DNA from: an uncultured Candidatus Planktophila sp.
GTDB lineage: Bacteria; Actinomycetota; Actinomycetes; Nanopelagicales; Nanopelagicaceae
DNA: 10,192 nt
Assembly (NCBI GenBank): GCA_937927965.1
Contig: CALEZA010000024.1
Span: 1-10,192 of the forward strand
Direction of reading: 5' to 3'
The position numbers were made by a program, and so were the translations under genes. Positions 7,192 to 10,192 of this stretch are shown here, piece after piece; within the stretch, counting starts at the first letter, position 1, and each line of letters starts with the position of its first letter. A model generated the notes under the pieces. That model was not told the DNA's origin. It did not search any database and was given only the letters and a program-made list of their open reading frames with translations.

Positions 7192-7503
7192 TTATTCTTC
7201 TTCATCAAAAAAGTCGATAACAATTTTTGAAATGCGACCTTCTTCATTAAACTTTGCATAGACAGGATAAAGGCCATCTCCGTATCCTGTAGGGAAAGCA
7301 ACAGAAAGTCCGCTACCTAATGTTCCGATTGTGGCACTCGCACCTTGGTAAGAGTATTCTCCAAGTCTGCCGTCAAGGTTCCAAGCCTCGCCCTGATTGG
7401 TTTTCCATTGGTCTAGATAGCAAGGGTCGCCCACCATTGCTTGACCGCTATCAACAGCGAACTGACCGATTTGCTTTAACTGATTAACATTTATTTTGTC
7501 CAT
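7192..7503 (-). CDS. Small DUF4241-like protein
   Basis: A soluble 103-residue protein with no signal or membrane segment. DSGQAMVGDPCYLDQW (about 18-33) followed by TGYGDGLYPVYAKFNEEGRI and IVIDFFDEEE (72-103) resembles DUF4241 and related phage or accessory proteins, in which a GDPCYL element and a GDGxYPVY element recur. No biochemical role is known to me. The ATG at 7509 touches its candidate Shine-Dalgarno sequence directly, while the in-frame ATG at 7503 has AAGGAG 6 nt upstream, so 7503 is the likelier start. It is the first gene of the minus-strand pair. Family assignment is tentative; that this is a real gene is well supported by the ribosome binding site and conserved-looking motifs. 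Confidence 0.75.
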   Translation of the reverse strand: MDKINVNQLKQIGQFAVDSGQAMVGDPCYLDQWKTNQGEAWNLDGRLGEYSYQGASATIGTLGSGLSVAFPTGYGDGLYPVYAKFNEEGRISKIVIDFFDEEE

Positions 7504-7509
7504 TTTCAT

Positions 7510-7515
7510 CTCCTT
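7510..7515 (-). promoter_or_regulatory. Shine-Dalgarno sequence that fixes the start at 7503
   Basis: The minus strand reads AAGGAG here. Spacing is zero to the ATG at 7509 and 6 nt to the ATG at 7503, which favours the shorter reading frame. Confidence 0.6.
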
Positions 7516-7534
7516 GGGTCGTTAATACCTTTTC

Positions 7535-7556
7535 TCAACTTAATAAAATTAGTTGA
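7535..7556. repeat. AT-rich inverted repeat upstream of the minus-strand cassette
   Basis: TCAACT (7535-7540) and AGTTGA (7551-7556) form a perfect 6-bp inverted repeat around a 10-bp AT-only spacer, about 32 bp before the start at 7503. The position suits an operator or promoter region for the minus-strand genes, but no confident -35/-10 pair could be set there. On the plus strand it is followed by a short T-run (7557-7561), so it could also form a weak hairpin. Confidence 0.35.
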
Positions 7557-7618
7557 TTTTTCCGCAAAAAAACACCCTTAAAGCGGTCAAATCCCAGAAA
7601 AGAGCCCTCCACGACCAT

Positions 7619-7641
7619 TTGTCAGACCCCCTTGCTAAAAT
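7619..7641 (+). promoter_or_regulatory. PafBC / RecA-NDp-type DNA-damage promoter
   Basis: TTGTCAGAC (7619-7627), exactly 8 nt, then TAAAAT (7636-7641). This fits the LexA-independent DNA-damage promoter of actinobacteria, TTGTCRGtg-N8-TANNNT, known from the mycobacterial recA P1 promoter and read by the PafBC activator. The core TTGTCRG, the spacing and the -10 all match; only the weakly conserved last two bases of the left half differ. A start of transcription near 7648 would give a leader of about 210 nt before the vWA gene, with the 14-codon ORF close to its 5' end. It points toward the vWA operon and nothing else downstream could be its target except that tiny ORF. Confidence 0.65.
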
Positions 7642-7659
7642 AGGGGCATCACACAAGAT

Positions 7660-7666
7660 AAGGAGG
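7660..7666 (+). promoter_or_regulatory. Near-consensus Shine-Dalgarno sequence of the 14-codon ORF
   Basis: AAGGAGG lies 5 nt before the ATG at 7672 and is the strongest ribosome binding site in the window. AGGAGGC (7661-7667) can pair fully with GCCTCCT (7693-7699) inside the ORF, so access to this site may depend on RNA folding. Confidence 0.6.
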
Positions 7667-7699
7667 CAGATATGTTCAAGAACCGCATTAGCGCCTCCT
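7661..7699 (+). promoter_or_regulatory. Potential SD-sequestering hairpin
   Basis: Seven perfect pairs between AGGAGGC (7661-7667) and GCCTCCT (7693-7699), with a 25-nt loop holding the start codon of the tiny ORF. Formation would hide its ribosome binding site. Confidence 0.35.
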
Positions 7700-7716
7700 G
7701 CCTGATACTCGGCTAG
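7672..7716 (+). CDS. Tiny ORF (14 residues), possible leader peptide
   Basis: ATG at 7672 to TAG at 7714-7716 encodes MFKNRISASCLILG. It has a near-consensus Shine-Dalgarno sequence at 5 nt spacing and lies about 24 nt after the expected start of the PafBC-type transcript. The place (between a promoter and a distant operon start, among several hairpins) fits a leader peptide or upstream ORF that controls the vWA operon; the single Cys and the Leu-Ile-Leu run give no clear attenuation code. It could instead be the 5' remnant of a lost gene. Translation is plausible from the ribosome binding site; the role is inference. Confidence 0.4.
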   Translation: MFKNRISASCLILG

Positions 7717-7727
7717 CCCGCTACACG

Positions 7728-7758
7728 AGGAGCCGCCAATCCAGGCTCCACTGCTCCT
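7728..7758 (+). promoter_or_regulatory. Two mutually exclusive stems in the leader
   Basis: GGAGCC (7729-7734) can pair with GGCTCC (7744-7749), while AGGAGC (7728-7733) can pair with GCTCCT (7753-7758). They share their left arm and so cannot both form, which is the geometry expected of an attenuation or switching leader. Read from sequence only; no energy calculation was possible. Confidence 0.35.
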
Positions 7759-7775
7759 GGTTCACTTTGTGAACC
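7759..7775 (+). promoter_or_regulatory. Perfect hairpin GGTTCAC-TTT-GTGAACC
   Basis: A perfect 7-bp stem with a TTT loop in the leader of the vWA operon. There is no T-run after it, so it is not a standard intrinsic terminator. It could be an RNA structure in the leader or a protein-binding palindrome. Confidence 0.45.
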
Positions 7776-7793
7776 TTCACCACATTGATGATC

Positions 7794-7808
7794 GTCCAAT
7801 TTTTGGAC
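7794..7808 (+). promoter_or_regulatory. Perfect hairpin GTCCAA-TTT-TTGGAC followed by pyrimidine tract
   Basis: A 6-bp stem with a TTT loop, then a C/T-rich tract (about 7811-7843) leading to the vWA ribosome binding site. It could act as a weak or conditional terminator, or as a second copy of the structure type at 7759-7775. The T-run is interrupted, so the terminator reading is weak. Confidence 0.35.
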
Positions 7809-7843
7809 ACCACTTTTCTTCTTCATCTTTTACTTTCATTTCT

Positions 7844-7849
7844 AAGGAG
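7844..7849 (+). promoter_or_regulatory. Shine-Dalgarno sequence that fixes the vWA start
   Basis: AAGGAG is 2 nt before the ATG at 7852 but 8 nt before the in-frame ATG at 7858, so translation most likely begins at 7858. Confidence 0.65.
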
Positions 7850-7857
7850 CTATGCCC

Positions 7858-9192
7858 ATGCATGTTAAAGCACTTCTCGATGTCGATATGGTCGCTATGG
7901 AGTCAGCAGACAAGGTCACCTTGATGCTCGATCTCACAGCACCAGCTAACCCTGCTCACGCCACTCGTCCTGGCCAATGCGTTCAAGTTGTTCTCGATCG
8001 CTCTGGCTCTATGAGTGGTGAGCCACTTGAGTCAGCTAAAGGATCACTTCTTAAGCTCATTGATCGCCTAGCACCACAAGATTCTTTTGGACTTGTGGCA
8101 TTTGATGATCAAGCACTTGTCGCCATTCCTACTCGCACAATGGCAGATCACTCAATGCCAGAGCTACGCAAAGCTCTTCGCAATCTACAAACAGGAGGAT
8201 CCACCGATATCAGCGCTGGATATCTCCTTGGCTTGCGTGAACTCAATCGTGTGAAAGCAGCGGGTGGTTCAACGCTTCTGCTGATCTCAGATGGCCATGC
8301 CAATGCAGGTGAGAAGGATCCTAAGTTCTTCACAGAGGTTGCTGCAAAGTCAGCTACTGAGAAAGTCACCACTTCAACAATCGGTCTTGGCACAGGCTAT
8401 GACGAGACCATCCTTGAAGCACTTGCTCAAGGTGGTGGAGGTGCTCACCGCTTTGCAGGAACTATTGATGAGGCAGTGGGAGCAATTGCAGCAGAAGTTG
8501 ATGATTTGCTCGATAAGTCGATCGTCAATGCAGTACTGCGCGTAACACCAACTCCATATCTTGCAGGAGCTCCACTCATTCAGATCTTGCAGCGCCTTCC
8601 ATATTGGAAAGATGGTGAGACTTATGTGGTGCAGTTGGGAGATCTCTATAGTGGTGAAAATCGCCGCTTTGTGATCGATATTCCTGTTCCAGCGCTAGCT
8701 GCTCTGGGTCTTTGCACCATTGCAGATATCACTGTGGAATACCTAGATCTTGCAGCACGCAATGAGGTCTCAGTATCTATGCCTGTAAATGTCAATGTAG
8801 TTCCTGGAGATGTTGCAGCAGGTCGTGTGGCAGATCCGATTGTTAGAGCAGAGCGCCTGATTCTTGAAGCGCAGACTGCAAAGACAGAAGCTGTTGAAGA
8901 GCTCAAGAGTGGCAAGGTGAAGGAAGCTTCATCTCGCCTTAAGGGCACAGCTGAAAAGCTCCGTCGTGAAGCATCTCTGATTCCTGTCACAGATGATCGC
9001 AGTGCAGAATCCCTTGCCATCATCCGCGCTGAAGCAGATGAGATCGACACCTTGGCAGAGACAGCTGTCAATGAGGACATCTTCTACTCCTCTAAGCGCA
9101 TGACCGAGTCTTACTCACGCAAGACCCGCTCACGCAATGTTCGCAACGAGACGATTGATCCCAACATCAATCCAGATGAATATCTGAACTAA
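7858..9192 (+). CDS. Cytoplasmic von Willebrand factor A (vWA) domain protein
   Basis: A 444-residue protein with no signal peptide or membrane segment. The vWA domain covers about residues 37-215, with a complete metal-ion-dependent adhesion site: D47-x-S49-x-S51 (DRSGSMSG), T116 (TGGSTDIS) and D145 (LLLISDGHAN). It should therefore bind Mg2+ and protein ligands. A beta-rich domain follows (about 220-320; YVVQLGDLYSGENRRFVIDIPVP), then a long charged helical region (about 330-405) and a basic, disordered tail. This resembles bacterial cytoplasmic vWA proteins that serve as scaffolds, often beside MoxR-type ATPases, though none is seen here. Start 7858 is preferred over 7852 on ribosome-binding-site spacing. 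It heads a tight operon with the next two genes, behind a DNA-damage-type promoter and a structured leader. Confidence 0.92.
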   Translation: MHVKALLDVDMVAMESADKVTLMLDLTAPANPAHATRPGQCVQVVLDRSGSMSGEPLESAKGSLLKLIDRLAPQDSFGLVAFDDQALVAIPTRTMADHSMPELRKALRNLQTGGSTDISAGYLLGLRELNRVKAAGGSTLLLISDGHANAGEKDPKFFTEVAAKSATEKVTTSTIGLGTGYDETILEALAQGGGGAHRFAGTIDEAVGAIAAEVDDLLDKSIVNAVLRVTPTPYLAGAPLIQILQRLPYWKDGETYVVQLGDLYSGENRRFVIDIPVPALAALGLCTIADITVEYLDLAARNEVSVSMPVNVNVVPGDVAAGRVADPIVRAERLILEAQTAKTEAVEELKSGKVKEASSRLKGTAEKLRREASLIPVTDDRSAESLAIIRAEADEIDTLAETAVNEDIFYSSKRMTESYSRKTRSRNVRNETIDPNINPDEYLN

Positions 9193-9202
9193 GGGGGAAG
9201 TG

Positions 9203-9637
9203 ATGAAAGAATTACCTCATTACTTTGAGCCACTTGTTGAACTACTCACTGCCTATATTGAGAAGAAGCCCAACCACTTCACTCTCCAGACATATGTGGA
9301 CGGTGTTTACGAAGGTCCTTATGTTCAAGCCCTTCAAGAACACAATGGGATTCTCTTGATTGAGGCGGTGAGCAATGAGTTCCTCACCCCACCACTGGGG
9401 GAGAGCGGTCAGCAAACCATGCTCTTTCTCGGATGGCGCTTCTATCCAGAGAGCTATCTCCCCAACTATGCTCAATTCATTGATCAGAGCACGGTTTCCC
9501 CTAGGGAGATAGCGCTGATTCTGGCAAGAGCTCTCCACTTCGCCTATGGCGTGGATGAGAGTTATAGCTTTGAAATCGGTCCCGTCCTTGAAGGACTTAA
9601 TGCTCAGTATCAGAAGTTAGGAGCAACTAATGGCTGA
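9203..9637 (+). CDS. TY-Chap-like (YbjN/CesT-type) peptide-binding chaperone-domain protein
   Basis: A 144-residue soluble protein. The order of motifs, GPYVQALQEHNGILLIEAVSNEFL (about 38-61), then LFLGWRF (74-80), LPNYAQF (86-92), and SPREIALILARALHFAYGV (99-117), matches the actinobacterial TY-Chap pattern (YVQ, EAVSN-L, LGW-P, N-Y/W, helix ending in a-GV). TY-Chap domains are related to type III secretion chaperones and YbjN and are predicted to bind peptides or partner proteins; they occur in NTP-dependent conflict systems. The ATG at 9203 is chosen over the GTG at 9200 because AAGGGGG (9191-9197) lies 5 nt upstream. It sits 10 nt after the vWA stop and overlaps the next gene by 8 nt, so the three genes are almost surely co-translated. 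A role as adaptor or chaperone for vWA or the downstream enzyme is inference. Confidence 0.75.
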   Translation: MKELPHYFEPLVELLTAYIEKKPNHFTLQTYVDGVYEGPYVQALQEHNGILLIEAVSNEFLTPPLGESGQQTMLFLGWRFYPESYLPNYAQFIDQSTVSPREIALILARALHFAYGVDESYSFEIGPVLEGLNAQYQKLGATNG

Positions 9638-10192
9638 ATTATCTCCAGCACATAAGCTCGCACTTGAAATCTCTTCATGTCCGCAAGCATGTGTGGGATT
9701 GAAAGATTTAAACCATCCGTGCAATGGAGTGATCTCCTGGCAAGCACAGGCATGGAATCCTCCAATCCAAGAGATTGAAGGCAGTCTGATGCATAGACCA
9801 GAAGCATGGACAGGCGATCTCGCAAAGGCACCAATCATTTTCTTGGCTTCAAATCCATCTTTTGATCCGAAAGAAAACTACCCATCATGGGACAATTCTC
9901 TTTGGAGCGATGAAGATATTGCAGCATTTGGAGCTGAAAGATTTACTGAGGATAAATTCAGGAAATTTGGAGCAACTGAGAGCCGTTCACTCGCAGGACA
10001 AGATCGCACAATCGCTCTCGATGGTACTTACTCTGATCAGGTTCAACACTGGGTGTGGGTGAGGAAGTATGTCTCTCACATTCTTGGAAAGAGCGCGGAA
10101 GATACTTCGGCAATCGATGACTATGTGATGACAGAGCTAGTCCATTGCAAGTCCCCCAGTGAGGAGGGGGTGATGGATGCCCTTGATATGTG
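9630..10192 (+). CDS. Partial ORF, possible uracil-DNA-glycosylase-like fold (3' end cut by window)
   Basis: An open frame of 187 codons from the ATG at 9630 to the window edge, with no stop. AGGAG (9619-9623) lies 6 nt upstream, and the ATG overlaps the end of the TY-Chap gene (shared 8 nt), which indicates translational coupling. Visible motifs: C17, C21 and C31 near the N-terminus; APIIFLASNPSFDP (67-80), a beta strand ending in an N-P turn; SWDNSLW (86-92); HWVWVRKYVSHILG (140-153); and DDYVMTELVHCKSPSEEGVMDALDM (164-187), which may end in Cys. The N-P turn and the later 'ELVHCKSPSEE' strand recall motif A (GxNP) and the 'vvKCrPP...E...C' element of the UDG superfamily. That is a resemblance only; the catalytic residues cannot be confirmed and another Rossmann-like fold is possible. 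Confidence 0.75.
   Translation, partial: MAELSPAHKLALEISSCPQACVGLKDLNHPCNGVISWQAQAWNPPIQEIEGSLMHRPEAWTGDLAKAPIIFLASNPSFDPKENYPSWDNSLWSDEDIAAFGAERFTEDKFRKFGATESRSLAGQDRTIALDGTYSDQVQHWVWVRKYVSHILGKSAEDTSAIDDYVMTELVHCKSPSEEGVMDALDM

Noticed and set aside
7711..7780. tRNA-like impression (GGTTCAC stem, CCA triplets)
   Set aside because: No cloverleaf can be made: there is no acceptor stem, D-arm or anticodon arm at correct spacing, and the GGTTCAC hairpin has a 3-nt loop, not a 7-nt T-loop.
7759..7808. Intrinsic terminator for the tiny ORF transcript
   Set aside because: Neither hairpin is GC-rich with a proper T-run after it; a conditional structure is possible, but a standard terminator call is not supported.
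8646..9080. 144-residue Ser/Arg-rich open frame on the minus strand
   Set aside because: Low-complexity antisense reading of the helical C-terminal part of the vWA gene.
9610..9838. Two overlapping minus-strand frames of 73-74 residues near 9.6-9.8 kb
   Set aside because: They oppose the plus-strand gene starting at 9630, which has a Shine-Dalgarno sequence, an operon-type overlap and coherent motifs to the window end.

Overview
The window looks like chromosomal DNA of a streamlined, moderate-to-low-GC actinobacterium, most like the freshwater acI lineage (Nanopelagicales: Planktophila/Nanopelagicus). The reasons are short intergenic gaps, an Ala/Lys/Pro-rich histone-like tail, actinobacterial Ig-like repeats in a secreted protein, several starts that look leaderless (TANNNT 5-6 nt before the start codon), and one promoter matching the actinobacterial PafBC / RecA-NDp DNA-damage consensus. 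The assignment is inference; no rRNA or marker gene is present.

Layout. (1) 17-2374, plus strand: a cytoplasmic TPR-repeat protein and, 9 nt later, a protein with an H1-like basic tail and two four-cysteine zinc-ribbon motifs; probably one operon. (2) 2451-6450, plus strand: four cell-envelope genes, each with a leaderless-type promoter: a secreted beta-rich protein, a PsiE-family membrane protein, a short UbiA-family prenyltransferase, and a large secreted LamG/Ig-like protein. The two secreted proteins share a C-terminal module. (3) 6471-7503, minus strand: two genes of phage or accessory type (an Api92/DUF1281-like protein with a C-terminal cysteine cluster and a DUF4241-like protein), probably an acquired cassette. 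(4) 7504-7857: a regulatory region with an AT-rich inverted repeat, a PafBC-type promoter, a 14-codon ORF with a strong Shine-Dalgarno sequence and several hairpins. (5) 7858-10192, plus strand: a tightly packed operon of a cytoplasmic vWA protein with an intact MIDAS, a TY-Chap-like chaperone-domain protein, and a gene cut by the window end that may have a uracil-DNA-glycosylase-like fold.

The part most deserving attention is (4)+(5): a DNA-damage-type promoter, a structured leader with a tiny ORF, and a vWA / TY-Chap / possible UDG-like operon. vWA and TY-Chap domains are known from NTP-dependent conflict systems of actinobacteria and other complex bacteria, and the TPR + zinc-ribbon pair at the left edge is of a type also seen in such systems. 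No MoxR-type ATPase is visible, so a link between the two ends of the window is speculative.
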